Source of the DNA: Gammaproteobacteria bacterium
Lineage (GTDB): Bacteria; Pseudomonadota; Gammaproteobacteria; GCA-001735895
Assembly: GCA_029862005.1 (NCBI GenBank)
Contig: JAOTYD010000029.1
Span: forward strand, 1 to 41,057
Direction of reading: 5' to 3'
Length of the DNA stretch: 41,057 nt
The translations under genes were made by a program, and so were the position numbers. Positions 17,026 through 25,906 of this stretch are shown piece after piece. Below the pieces are notes generated by a model. That model was not told where the DNA came from. It saw only the letters and a list, made by a program, of their open reading frames with translations, and searched no databases. Every line of letters begins with the position of its first letter. The stretch's first letter is position 1.

Positions 17026-17772
17026 TTAACGGCCACCGGAAACGTCGATGAAACTGCCCGAGGTGTAGCTCGAGGCATCCGATAGCAGCCACAGAATTGC
17101 TTCAGCCACCTCGGCGGTATAACCGCCTCGCTGCATCGGTACACCCGCCTTGAGGCGATCGACCCGACCCGCTTCTCCGCCATCGGCGTGAATGTCGGTA
17201 TAAATCAGGCCCGGCTTGACCGCGTTAACACGGATACCCTGGTCGCCCACTTCCTTCGCGAGTCCTATCGTCATCGCATCGATCGCGCCCTTGGCGGCGG
17301 CATAGTCGATATACTCGTGAGGTGCACCCAGGTCGGCTGCGCGTGATGACAAGTTAACGATAGATCCGCCCTTGCCGCCCGATCGGGTCGACATTCGATT
17401 GATTGCTTCCCGCGCACACAGGAAACTGCCGACGACGTTGGTTTCGAGAATGCGTCGCCAGCGCGCGGGCGACATATCGACAAGATCGCTTTGCGGTTCG
17501 AGGATGCCCGCGTTGTTGACCAGTCCGTCGAGTCGCCCCAGGTCGCGATCGATGGCACGGTACATGGCCTCCACTTCGGACTCGACGCCGACATCCGCCT
17601 GGTAGATGATTGCCTGGTGACCCCCTTCAGTCAGCGTCTCGAGCAATTCGCTGGCCGCTTGCTCGTTTCGTAAATAGTTGAGGCACAGCGAGTAGCCGTG
17701 CGCGGCCGCCAGGCGCGCGGTTTCGGCGCCGATGCCGCGACCTGCGCCGGTGATGAGTAATACTTTCGACAT
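17026..17772 (-). CDS. Short-chain dehydrogenase/reductase (SDR)
   Basis: A classical SDR of 248 residues. It has the cofactor motif TGAGRGIG (8-15), NNAGI at about 87-91, catalytic Ser in VNLSS, and the YAAAK catalytic Tyr/Lys. The C-terminus SGSFIDVSGGR is typical of FabG-like enzymes. The substrate cannot be assigned. It lies 42 bases after a small unknown gene and directly before the DUF294 fusion, with which it probably shares a transcript. Confidence 0.88.
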   Translation of the reverse strand: MSKVLLITGAGRGIGAETARLAAAHGYSLCLNYLRNEQAASELLETLTEGGHQAIIYQADVGVESEVEAMYRAIDRDLGRLDGLVNNAGILEPQSDLVDMSPARWRRILETNVVGSFLCAREAINRMSTRSGGKGGSIVNLSSRAADLGAPHEYIDYAAAKGAIDAMTIGLAKEVGDQGIRVNAVKPGLIYTDIHADGGEAGRVDRLKAGVPMQRGGYTAEVAEAILWLLSDASSYTSGSFIDVSGGR

Positions 17773-17791
17773 GGCGTTTGCCCTTCTTCCA

Positions 17792-17810
17792 GCAAAAACC
17801 AGGTTTTTGC
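17792..17810. repeat. Perfect 19-bp palindrome in the gap before the SDR gene
   Basis: GCAAAAACC-A-GGTTTTTGC is a perfect inverted repeat with 9-bp arms. It fills nearly half of the 42-base gap between the 110-residue gene and the SDR start. Its 3' arm ends in a run of five T on either strand, so it could act as a weak bidirectional terminator or attenuator between gatB and SDR transcription, or as a protein-binding site. The stem is AT-rich, which argues against a strong terminator. Confidence 0.5.
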
Positions 17811-17814
17811 CGGG

Positions 17815-18147
17815 TTACTGGTAGATCAGTTCAAGGGTCTCGGGCTCGTGTGCGCGATCACGTATCGCCTGCAGGCCCAGCACACCCTTGGTGTCTTGCC
17901 GAATTTCAATATAAATCTGGTCGCTGGTAACCTGCAGGTTTCCAACCAGCGCCAGCGCGTCGGCGTGTTGATTGTAAACGATAATCGCTCCGGGGTTGGC
18001 ATCGAGACCGGCCTGCAGTTGATCCTGATCAAGACAGGTTTCACAATCGTCAGCACCCGGCATTAACAGTGCAACCAGGGGTTTGTCTCCCCGGTGTACG
18101 GCGCGGGTGATGATTTTATAACTGCAGCTGCGCTTGATCGTAAGCAT
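17815..18147 (-). CDS. Unrecognised 110-residue protein downstream of gatB
   Basis: I do not recognise the family. The protein is soluble, mixed alpha/beta, with an early basic strand (TIKRSCSYKIITRAV), a DDCETCLD motif (a CxxC pair in an acidic context, about residues 34-41), then strands IIVYNQH, ALALVGNLQVTSDQIYIEI and a C-terminal LELIYQ. The CxxC could be redox-active or bind metal, but there is no second pair. Its ATG is 6 bases after the gatB stop, so it is cotranscribed with gatCAB. Codon use looks like its neighbours. Confidence 0.65.
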   Translation of the reverse strand: MLTIKRSCSYKIITRAVHRGDKPLVALLMPGADDCETCLDQDQLQAGLDANPGAIIVYNQHADALALVGNLQVTSDQIYIEIRQDTKGVLGLQAIRDRAHEPETLELIYQ

Positions 18148-18153
18148 GGCGTT

Positions 18154-19590
18154 TTACTTTAACTTTTTAAGCAGTAACACATTAACCTGTGCCGGATTAG
18201 CCTTGCCCTGCGACTGTTTCATGATCTGGCCAACGAAAAAGCCAAGGACTTTTTCCTTGCCAGCGCGGAACTGTTCGACCTGTTCCGGGTTCGCGGCGAT
18301 GACCGCATCGATCAGGTTTTCAATGGCGCCGCTGTCGGTAATCTGTTTCAGGCCACGCGCCTCGATAATTTCATCGGCGCCACCTTGACCCTGCCACATC
18401 GCTTCGAACACTTCCTTGGCGATCTTGCCCGAAATTGTCTGGTCGGTGATACGAGCCACCAGCTGGGCTAGCATTACCGGTGTAATCGGTGCCGCCGAGA
18501 TGTCGAGGCCGCTCTTGTTCAGAGCACCTGCGAGGTCGCCCAGAATCCAGTTGACAAGCGGCCCGGACAGTTCCGGGGATTCGGCGATCGCGGTTTCAAA
18601 ATAAAGCGCGGTATCGCGATTAGCGGTTAACAGCTCGGCGTTGTAGTCGGACAGCTTGAGGTCATCGATATAGCGTTGTTTTTTCTCTTCGGGTAGCTCC
18701 GGCAGTTCGTCACGGATGCGCGCAATATCGTCGTCGCTGATGGTGACTGGTAGTAAATCCGGATCGGGAAAGTAGCGGTAATCGTTGGCCTCTTCCTTGC
18801 TGCGCATCGAGCGGGTTTCATCGCGCTCGGCATCGTAAAGCCGGGTCTCCTGCACCACCTGCCCGCCATCCTCGATCAAATCGATCTGACGTTCAATTTC
18901 AAAATTGATCGCGCGCTCGAGAAAACGAAAAGAGTTGATATTTTTAAGCTCGGCACGGGTGCCGAGTTCGCTTTCCCCCTTGCGCCGGACTGACACGTTA
19001 GCATCGCAACGATACGAACCTTCCTGCATGTTGCCATCGCATATTTCGAGGTAGCGCACGAGCGAATGAATTTTACGCGCGTATGCGACCGCCTCTTTCG
19101 CCGACCGCATATCCGGTTCGGATACGATTTCGAGCAGCGGCGTACCGGCACGATTCAGATCGATGCCGGTCTGATCTGGAAACTGGTCGTGAATCGATTT
19201 ACCGGCATCTTCCTCGAGATGTGCCCGAGTAATCCCGATTTCCTTGTGCTCACCCTCGGCGGGGCTGATTGAGATATGCCCCTTGCCGACAATCGGTAGT
19301 TCGAATTGCGAGATTTGGTAACCCTTGGGCAGATCGGGGTAAAAATAATTCTTGCGTGCAAAAACCGAGTGACGATCAATCTCCGCGTCAATCGCAACCC
19401 CGAAGCGAATCGCCATGCTGACGGCCTCGCGGTTAAGTACCGGTAATACCCCGGGCATACCGAGATCGACCGCGCAGGCCTGGGTGTTGGGTTCGGCACC
19501 AAATGCGGTCGAGGCACCGGAAAAAATCTTGCTCACGGTTGCTAGTTGCGCATGAATCTCCAGCCCGATGACGCTTTCCCAATTGCTCAT
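18154..19590 (-). CDS. gatB: Asp-tRNA(Asn)/Glu-tRNA(Gln) amidotransferase subunit B
   Basis: GatB binds the mischarged tRNA and phosphorylates its side chain before amidation. The protein has 478 residues, the usual length. The N-terminal catalytic cradle starts [13 protein letters not shown] and has [13 protein letters not shown], then [15 protein letters not shown]. The C-terminal part is the helical and YqeY-like tail, ending in LLKKLK. Its start overlaps the gatA stop by 4 bases (ATGA). Confidence 0.96.
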   Translation of the reverse strand: MSNWESVIGLEIHAQLATVSKIFSGASTAFGAEPNTQACAVDLGMPGVLPVLNREAVSMAIRFGVAIDAEIDRHSVFARKNYFYPDLPKGYQISQFELPIVGKGHISISPAEGEHKEIGITRAHLEEDAGKSIHDQFPDQTGIDLNRAGTPLLEIVSEPDMRSAKEAVAYARKIHSLVRYLEICDGNMQEGSYRCDANVSVRRKGESELGTRAELKNINSFRFLERAINFEIERQIDLIEDGGQVVQETRLYDAERDETRSMRSKEEANDYRYFPDPDLLPVTISDDDIARIRDELPELPEEKKQRYIDDLKLSDYNAELLTANRDTALYFETAIAESPELSGPLVNWILGDLAGALNKSGLDISAAPITPVMLAQLVARITDQTISGKIAKEVFEAMWQGQGGADEIIEARGLKQITDSGAIENLIDAVIAANPEQVEQFRAGKEKVLGFFVGQIMKQSQGKANPAQVNVLLLKKLK

Positions 19591-21038
19591 GGCCCTATAT
19601 CCGGGGTTTGTAAATGCCAGTCGGTGACCTGTTGATAATGATGCGCAACCGCCAGTAAACCGGCTTCATCGAAATAGTTGCCGATCAACTGCATACCGAC
19701 CGGCAATCCATCGACAAAGCCAACCGGTAGCGACATGCCGGGCAGGCCGGCGAGGTTCAGCGAAATCGTGTAAATATCCTGCAGGTACATGCTGACAGGA
19801 TCATCCGTCTTGGCGCCGATTTCGAATGCGACATCGGGCGTGGTCGGGCCCAGGATCAGATCGACGTTTTCGAAAGCGTTTTGAAAATCATCCTTGATCA
19901 TGCGCCGAAGCTGCTGCGCCTTGAGATAGTAGGCGTCGTAATAGCCGGCTGAAAGCGCGTAGGTACCAATCAGGATGCGGCGTTTAACCTCGGCACCAAA
20001 GGCTTCGCCACGTGATCGCTTGTATAGATCTTCTAGGTCCACCGGATTTTGGCAACGGTAGCCGAAACGCACGCCGTCGAATCGCGACAGGTTGGAAGAA
20101 CATTCCGCCATCGCAATCACGTAGTAGGTCGGAATCGACAGGCCGGTATTCGGCAGCGAAATTTCCTTTATTTCGGCGCCAAGCTTGCGCAACTCCCCAA
20201 TCGCCGTGTCGATAACGGTAGCCAGGCGACTGTCCAGGCCCTCGGCGAAATATTCTGTGGGTAACCCTATTTTCACGCCCTCGATGCCCTGTGAAAACCG
20301 GCCGTTGAAATCGGGCACTGGTTCCTCGGAGGAGGTTGAATCACGATGATCGAAACCGGCCATGGTTTGCAACAACAGTGCACAGTCCCCGGCGCTACGC
20401 GCAAAAGGGCCTCCCTGGTCGAGGCTCGAACCGTAGGCAATCATGCCGTATCGCGACACCCGCCCATAGGTCGGTTTGATACCGGTTACTCCGCAGAAAG
20501 CGGCGGGTTGTCGAATCGAACCACCGGTATCGGTGCCCGTGGCGGCGGGGGCGAGTCCTGCCGCAACCGCTGCAGCTGAACCCCCCGATGACCCGCCCGG
20601 CACGTGCTGGATATTCCACGGATTGGCCACGGGACCATAAAAGGAATTCTCATTGGAGGATCCCATCGCGAATTCATCCATGTTGGTTTTGCCCAGCATC
20701 ACCGCGCCGTCACGCTTGAAGTGTTCGATCACAGTCGCATCGTAGGGCGCGATAAAATTATCCAGGATACGTGAGCCGCAGGAAGTTCTAATCCCGTCTG
20801 TGCAGAAAAGGTCCTTGTGCGCAATTGGCACGCCGTTGAGCGGACTCACGTCGCCGGCGGATCGCGCCGCGTCGGCCTGCCGTGCCTGCTCGAGCGCCAG
20901 CTCTTCGTTCACGCTGATATAGCAATTAAGTACCGGGTTGTGCTGCTGAATGCGTGCCAGGTACTCCTGGGTGATTTCGACGCTCGAAAATTCACCCCGG
21001 GCCAGACCCTGGCATATCCCGGTGACGCTGTCCGTCAT
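19587..21038 (-). CDS. gatA: Asp-tRNA(Asn)/Glu-tRNA(Gln) amidotransferase subunit A
   Basis: GatA is the glutaminase that supplies ammonia to GatB. The 483-residue protein belongs to the amidase-signature family: catalytic Lys in [12 protein letters not shown], the Gly/Ser-rich [14 protein letters not shown], and [15 protein letters not shown] with the cis-Ser and nucleophilic Ser. It overlaps gatC by one base (TAATG) and gatB by four, so the three subunits are translated together. Confidence 0.96.
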   Translation of the reverse strand: MTDSVTGICQGLARGEFSSVEITQEYLARIQQHNPVLNCYISVNEELALEQARQADAARSAGDVSPLNGVPIAHKDLFCTDGIRTSCGSRILDNFIAPYDATVIEHFKRDGAVMLGKTNMDEFAMGSSNENSFYGPVANPWNIQHVPGGSSGGSAAAVAAGLAPAATGTDTGGSIRQPAAFCGVTGIKPTYGRVSRYGMIAYGSSLDQGGPFARSAGDCALLLQTMAGFDHRDSTSSEEPVPDFNGRFSQGIEGVKIGLPTEYFAEGLDSRLATVIDTAIGELRKLGAEIKEISLPNTGLSIPTYYVIAMAECSSNLSRFDGVRFGYRCQNPVDLEDLYKRSRGEAFGAEVKRRILIGTYALSAGYYDAYYLKAQQLRRMIKDDFQNAFENVDLILGPTTPDVAFEIGAKTDDPVSMYLQDIYTISLNLAGLPGMSLPVGFVDGLPVGMQLIGNYFDEAGLLAVAHHYQQVTDWHLQTPDIGP

Positions 21039-21325
21039 TATTCAATCACCTTCGGTACCCGGTAAAATCCGTCGGCGACATCCGGAGCGATCTGCTGGAA
21101 CTTGTCACGCTGGTTGGTTTCAGTGACTTCATCGCTACGCAGGCGCTGGCTCGCATCGAGTGGATTTGACAGTGGAGCGACCCCGCTGCTATCGACTGCA
21201 TTCATTTGGTCAACCAGCGACAGGATGCTGGTTAAATCGTTTACGTAATCGTCAATGGCATCTTCATCAATATGCAGTCGCGCCAGGTGCGCAATGTTGC
21301 GGATGTCGTCGGATTTCAGGGTCAT
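21038..21325 (-). CDS. gatC: Asp-tRNA(Asn)/Glu-tRNA(Gln) amidotransferase subunit C
   Basis: GatC is the small subunit that stabilises the GatA-GatB interface. It has 95 residues, the typical length, with the N-terminal [14 protein letters not shown] helix and the [20 protein letters not shown] segment diagnostic of GatC. It is the first gene of gatCAB and divergent from mreB, with a 212-base gap between them. Confidence 0.94.
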   Translation of the reverse strand: MTLKSDDIRNIAHLARLHIDEDAIDDYVNDLTSILSLVDQMNAVDSSGVAPLSNPLDASQRLRSDEVTETNQRDKFQQIAPDVADGFYRVPKVIE

Positions 21326-21421
21326 TTCAGGAAAATTCCACCGGGCCTGAGAAAAGCCCGCAAACTTACCACAATTTCACCGCTTGTATAAGCAAAAGAC
21401 TGATTTTTAAGGTATTTCACC

Positions 21422-21450
21422 TTGTGAAAATGATATACCGTTGCTAGAGT
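21422..21450 (+). promoter_or_regulatory. Candidate promoter for mreBCD
   Basis: TTGTGA at 21422-21427 and TAGAGT at 21445-21450 are separated by 17 bases, each matching consensus in 4 of 6 positions. The rest of the 212-base gatC-mreB gap is AT-rich and holds a short CGGGC..GCCCG inverted repeat near 21341-21361, in the gatC leader. I see no gene in it. AT-rich -10-like strings near 21510-21520 are alternatives. Confidence 0.3.
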
Positions 21451-21528
21451 ATGTTAGATCTGCGTGAAAGTTACGCAGGGCTGGGAAATTTCGTGCAGAC
21501 GCACTTCAAATATTATATAGCAGGTTAA

Positions 21529-22584
<1,056 letters not shown>

Positions 22585-22606
22585 AAGCACACCGGCCACT
22601 GTCTAA

Positions 22607-23425
22607 ATGAAGACAATAATAGAGGTTCGTGGCGCAACACTACAGGCGCTGTTTCTAATCGGGCTGTGTCTCGCGATGATGTTCGTCGATCATCGCTTTC
22701 AACATCTCGAGATAGTACGCGCCAAGATTTCACTGGCGATTTCCCCATTAATATACATGGTCAGCTTGCCGGCAACCGGGGGCAACTGGCTCAGCGACTG
22801 GTTCACTTCACATACCGAATTACTGAAAGAAAACGAGGCACTCAGAGCGGAAGGCCGTATCCTCAACGCGCGCCTGCAGAAGTTCGAAATCCTGGCCGAA
22901 GAAAATGCGCGCTTGCGCAGCCTGCTGGGATCATCGCGCAAGATAGCCGATGATGTTATCGTCGCCGAGCTTTTATCGGTAGACCAGAATCCATATAGTC
23001 AACTCATCGAAATCAACAAGGGGAGCAGCGATGGGGTCGAGATAGGCCACGCCGTAATCGACGACTTCGGTATCATGGGCCAGGTCGTACACGTCAATCC
23101 ACAATCGGCAACCATAATCCTGATTTCCGATCCGGAGCACGCGATCCCGGTACAGTTTATCCGCAGCGGTACGCGCTCGGTTGCGTTTGGCAGGGGCTCA
23201 ACGCGCCAGCTCGAACTGCGCTACCTGCCAGCGACCGCGGATATCATGATCGATGACGAACTGGTCACTTCGGGCCTGGGCGGACGCTTTCCACCCGATT
23301 ATCCGGTAGCGAAGGTTACCGCAATCAATGAAGACAAGGTGCGCGGATTCGTTTCGGTTCTGGCCGAACCGAAGGCACGGCTTGACTCCAGTCGCGAAGT
23401 GCTGGTTATCAAGCCCAGACAGTAA
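22607..23425 (+). CDS. mreC: Rod shape-determining protein MreC
   Basis: A bitopic inner-membrane protein linking MreB to the periplasmic wall enzymes. It has 272 residues: an N-terminal hydrophobic helix (about 14-28), a coiled coil (about 68-106, with NARLQKFEILAEENARLRSL) and the paired beta-barrel domains (DQNPYSQLIEINKGSSDGVE, VIDDFGIMGQV). The start is 22 bases after mreB. The next gene, mreD, begins 1 base after its stop. Confidence 0.95.
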   Translation: MKTIIEVRGATLQALFLIGLCLAMMFVDHRFQHLEIVRAKISLAISPLIYMVSLPATGGNWLSDWFTSHTELLKENEALRAEGRILNARLQKFEILAEENARLRSLLGSSRKIADDVIVAELLSVDQNPYSQLIEINKGSSDGVEIGHAVIDDFGIMGQVVHVNPQSATIILISDPEHAIPVQFIRSGTRSVAFGRGSTRQLELRYLPATADIMIDDELVTSGLGGRFPPDYPVAKVTAINEDKVRGFVSVLAEPKARLDSSREVLVIKPRQ

Positions 23426-23426
23426 C

Positions 23427-23906
23427 ATGTCGCAGCTGAAATATCTGGTCATATACTTGAGTCTGCTGGTAGCGCTGGTGCTCATGATCCTGCCCTTACC
23501 TGACTGGGTGCAGATCTATCGACCGAACTGGATAGCGCTGACGCTGATTTACTGGAGCATGGCCCTGCCCAAGCGGGTCGGTCTGTGGTACGCATTTTTT
23601 ACCGGCATTATTCTTGATACCTCCCTCGGAACCCTGCTGGGTCAACACACCCTGCCGCTGATCATTATCATTTATATCAACCTCAATCTTTACCTGCGCA
23701 TTCGCGTTTTAGCGCTGGCGCAGCAAGCGATTTACATATTCGCATTACTGTTAATTGACCAGGTGATCGTTGTCTGGGTCGAGGGTGTTCTGGGTCGTCC
23801 AACACCGGTGCTGACTTTCTTCGGGGCGCCGTTTATCGGCATGCTGATCTGGCCATGGGTATTCGTGGTGTTGCGCGACATCCGTCGCAAAGCCTTGATG
23901 AGATAA
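23427..23906 (+). CDS. mreD: Rod shape-determining protein MreD
   Basis: A 159-residue integral membrane protein with about five helices and the PNWIALTLIYWSMALPKRVG segment typical of MreD. The start ATG 23427 follows the mreC stop by one base; a longer in-frame opening from 23328 overlaps mreC and is not needed. It completes the mreBCD operon, and rnd follows after 6 bases. Confidence 0.93.
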   Translation: MSQLKYLVIYLSLLVALVLMILPLPDWVQIYRPNWIALTLIYWSMALPKRVGLWYAFFTGIILDTSLGTLLGQHTLPLIIIIYINLNLYLRIRVLALAQQAIYIFALLLIDQVIVVWVEGVLGRPTPVLTFFGAPFIGMLIWPWVFVVLRDIRRKALMR

Positions 23907-23912
23907 TCCATT

Positions 23913-25073
23913 TTGACTCGACAGCATGAATACGAATATATCGATAGCAATGCCAGGCTGGCCGAGTTTTGTGCCGGCCTGGGCGAAGCGGGCTATTGTG
24001 CGATCGATACCGAGTTCATCCGCGAGAGCACCTATTACCCCGAACTGGCGCTGATCCAGATCGCAAGCGATAAGCGTTTAGCCTGTGTTGATCCGCTCGC
24101 CATCGACGATTTTGCGCCGTTGGCCGAGTTACTGGTCAAGCAGAACCTGTTGAAGGTTTTTCATTCGTCTTCGCAAGATCTCGAAATCCTGTACCAGAAA
24201 TTCGGAGCGGTGCCATCACCGGTATTTGATACCCAGTTAGCCGCCGCGGTGCTCGGTTACAACTACCAGATTTCCTATGCTGAGCTGGTGCAGCAGGTTA
24301 CCGGGACGGCGCTCGATAAAAAACATACGCGCGCCAACTGGTTGCGCAGACCGTTGAGCCGGGATGAACTCGATTACGCGATGGACGATGTACGCTACCT
24401 GTTGGCGGTTTACGAGGAACTAAACCAGAAGCTCGAGTCGACGGGGCGCAGCAGCTGGATCGAAAGAGATTTGCGTGCTATGAGCGACCCGAAAACCTAC
24501 CAGGTCGACAAGGCGGGGTTATGGCGGCGGCTCAAAGGGGTGTTGAAACTCAAGGGTGAAAAGCTGCAAATTGCGAGTGAATTGTGCCAATGGCGCGAGG
24601 GACTGGCGCAGCGCCAGAACCGACCCCGCCGCTGGATCGCCAAGGATGATGCGCTGATTGAAATAGCGCGCCAGAAACCGATTGACCTTAAAGCCCTGGT
24701 GCAAATTCCCGAGTTGAGTGATAAAACCGCCAAGCGCTATGGCGACGAGATATTGCAGATAATCGCGCATGCTGCTCAGGTTGACCCGGCACAGTGGCCA
24801 CAGCATGACAGGTTTAAAAGTCTGAACAAGCAACAGCTGGCGCTGGGCGACTGCCTGATGGCTTTATGTAGGATGATCGCCGATCAGAACCAGATTGCAC
24901 TCGCAACGCTGGCAACCCGCAAGGATATCGATAACCTGATTCTGAACTATAAAAGCAGTCGCCTGATGCAGGGTTGGCGTTTTTCGATGGCGGGTGAGCA
25001 GTTGCTCGAATTTATGCACGGCCAGTCCATCATCAGCGTGGATAACGAAGCGCTTAAGCTCGATCCCAAATAA
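23913..25073 (+). CDS. rnd: Ribonuclease D
   Basis: A 3'-5' exoribonuclease for tRNA 3'-end maturation. It has 386 residues: a DEDDy exonuclease domain (about 10-190) with Asp32 and Glu34 in IDTEF, the HSSSQDLEIL Asp and the YAMDDVRYL Tyr and Asp, then HRDC-type helical domains (about 210-370). The only plausible start that keeps the N-terminal strand is TTG at 23913; the nearby ATG at 23926 is out of frame. The weak start may keep expression low. The 132 bases after it hold no gene that I can see. Confidence 0.94.
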   Translation: MTRQHEYEYIDSNARLAEFCAGLGEAGYCAIDTEFIRESTYYPELALIQIASDKRLACVDPLAIDDFAPLAELLVKQNLLKVFHSSSQDLEILYQKFGAVPSPVFDTQLAAAVLGYNYQISYAELVQQVTGTALDKKHTRANWLRRPLSRDELDYAMDDVRYLLAVYEELNQKLESTGRSSWIERDLRAMSDPKTYQVDKAGLWRRLKGVLKLKGEKLQIASELCQWREGLAQRQNRPRRWIAKDDALIEIARQKPIDLKALVQIPELSDKTAKRYGDEILQIIAHAAQVDPAQWPQHDRFKSLNKQQLALGDCLMALCRMIADQNQIALATLATRKDIDNLILNYKSSRLMQGWRFSMAGEQLLEFMHGQSIISVDNEALKLDPK

Positions 25074-25205
25074 CCCATTCGCAGTCCCATCGATCAACAC
25101 GGCATTAACGGTGCGGGTATCGGGATATCTTTGCGGGACGCTGCGCAGCAGGGAAGTTGCGCGCGAGCCTACAGTAGGAATTTGTGGAGTTGGGCCGCGA
25201 ATGGA

Positions 25206-25610
25206 TTACTGAACGAGAATACTGGAGAACAGGATTTCGCTGACCACCGCACTGCCGGAAAGGTCGGCAATTAAGGCCTGCACCTGTGATGTCGCTTGCA
25301 GACGGATTTCCTCGCGCCGGGCGGGTGATTTGATATCGCCTGCTTTTTGCTCGCTGAGCAGCATGATCAGGCTATGCCGAATCGCCGGCACATGTGTCTT
25401 GATGGTCTCTTCTGCGTCCGAATCACTGACCAGCACATCGGCGCTGAGCTGCAGAAAAGTGAGCCGCCTGGAGCCGCTCAGGTTAAGTACCATCGGATCA
25501 CCCAGTGAAATATAGGCCGAGGCCGCCCTGGCTTCTGCCTCGTCATCTGCTGCATTTACCTGGGCGAATACCATCATTAGTATCGTTGCGCTTAAAATTA
25601 GCTTTTGCAT
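25206..25610 (-). CDS. FliL-like secreted protein without flagellar neighbours
   Basis: A 134-residue protein with a cleavable-looking signal peptide (about 1-20, ending QVNA) and a FliL-type domain: YISLGDPMVLNL, RLTFLQLSADVLV, IKTHVPAIRHSLIMLLSEQ, the basic RREEIRLQA helix and the C-terminal VSEILFSSILVQ. True FliL is a membrane-anchored stator protein, and this form seems to be released to the periplasm after cleavage. No flagellar gene lies in the window. AAGGA stands 7 bases before the ATG. The function is unknown. Confidence 0.8.
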   Translation of the reverse strand: MQKLILSATILMMVFAQVNAADDEAEARAASAYISLGDPMVLNLSGSRRLTFLQLSADVLVSDSDAEETIKTHVPAIRHSLIMLLSEQKAGDIKSPARREEIRLQATSQVQALIADLSGSAVVSEILFSSILVQ

Positions 25611-25675
25611 GGTTATTCCTTACCTCTCATGTAATATAGTTTGTTTATTAAATTCTCGCTTCAAGTGCCCCGGTC

Positions 25676-25906
25676 ATGACTCCAGAACATATTCAACAGT
25701 TAATCGCCTCACAGATGCCGGATGCGGCCGTTGAAGTCAGCGGTGGCGAAGGCAAGTTTGTTGCCAACGTCATCAGCGATGCATTCGAGGGCCTGTCCCC
25801 GATCAAACGTCACCAGCTGGTTTACGCCTGTGTCAACAATGAAATTGCTTCCGGTGAATTGCATGCATTAACCATTGTTGCTAAGACGGCTGCCGAGGCT
25901 GGCTAA
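25676..25906 (+). CDS. ibaG: BolA-family protein IbaG/YrbA type
   Basis: A 76-residue BolA-like protein. It has the helix TPEHIQQLIASQMP, the strand AAVEVSGGEGKFVANVIS, the FEGLSPIKRHQLVYACVNN helix (with the Y..VN pattern of IbaG) and the ELHALTIVAKTAAE end with a conserved His. Such proteins work with monothiol glutaredoxins in iron-sulfur trafficking. In many Gammaproteobacteria it sits beside murA, but not here. Its stop shares CTAA with the convergent diguanylate cyclase gene. Confidence 0.88.
   Translation: MTPEHIQQLIASQMPDAAVEVSGGEGKFVANVISDAFEGLSPIKRHQLVYACVNNEIASGELHALTIVAKTAAEAG

Noticed and set aside
21341-21361. CGGGC..GCCCG inverted repeat in the gatC leader as a terminator
   Set aside because: It lies just upstream of the gatC start and has no T-run, so it does not end a transcript; at most a leader hairpin.
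25074-25205. REP-like string near 25170 (GTAGGAATTTGTGGAG)
   Set aside because: It loosely recalls Pseudomonas REP sequences, but there is no inverted partner and only one copy in the window.
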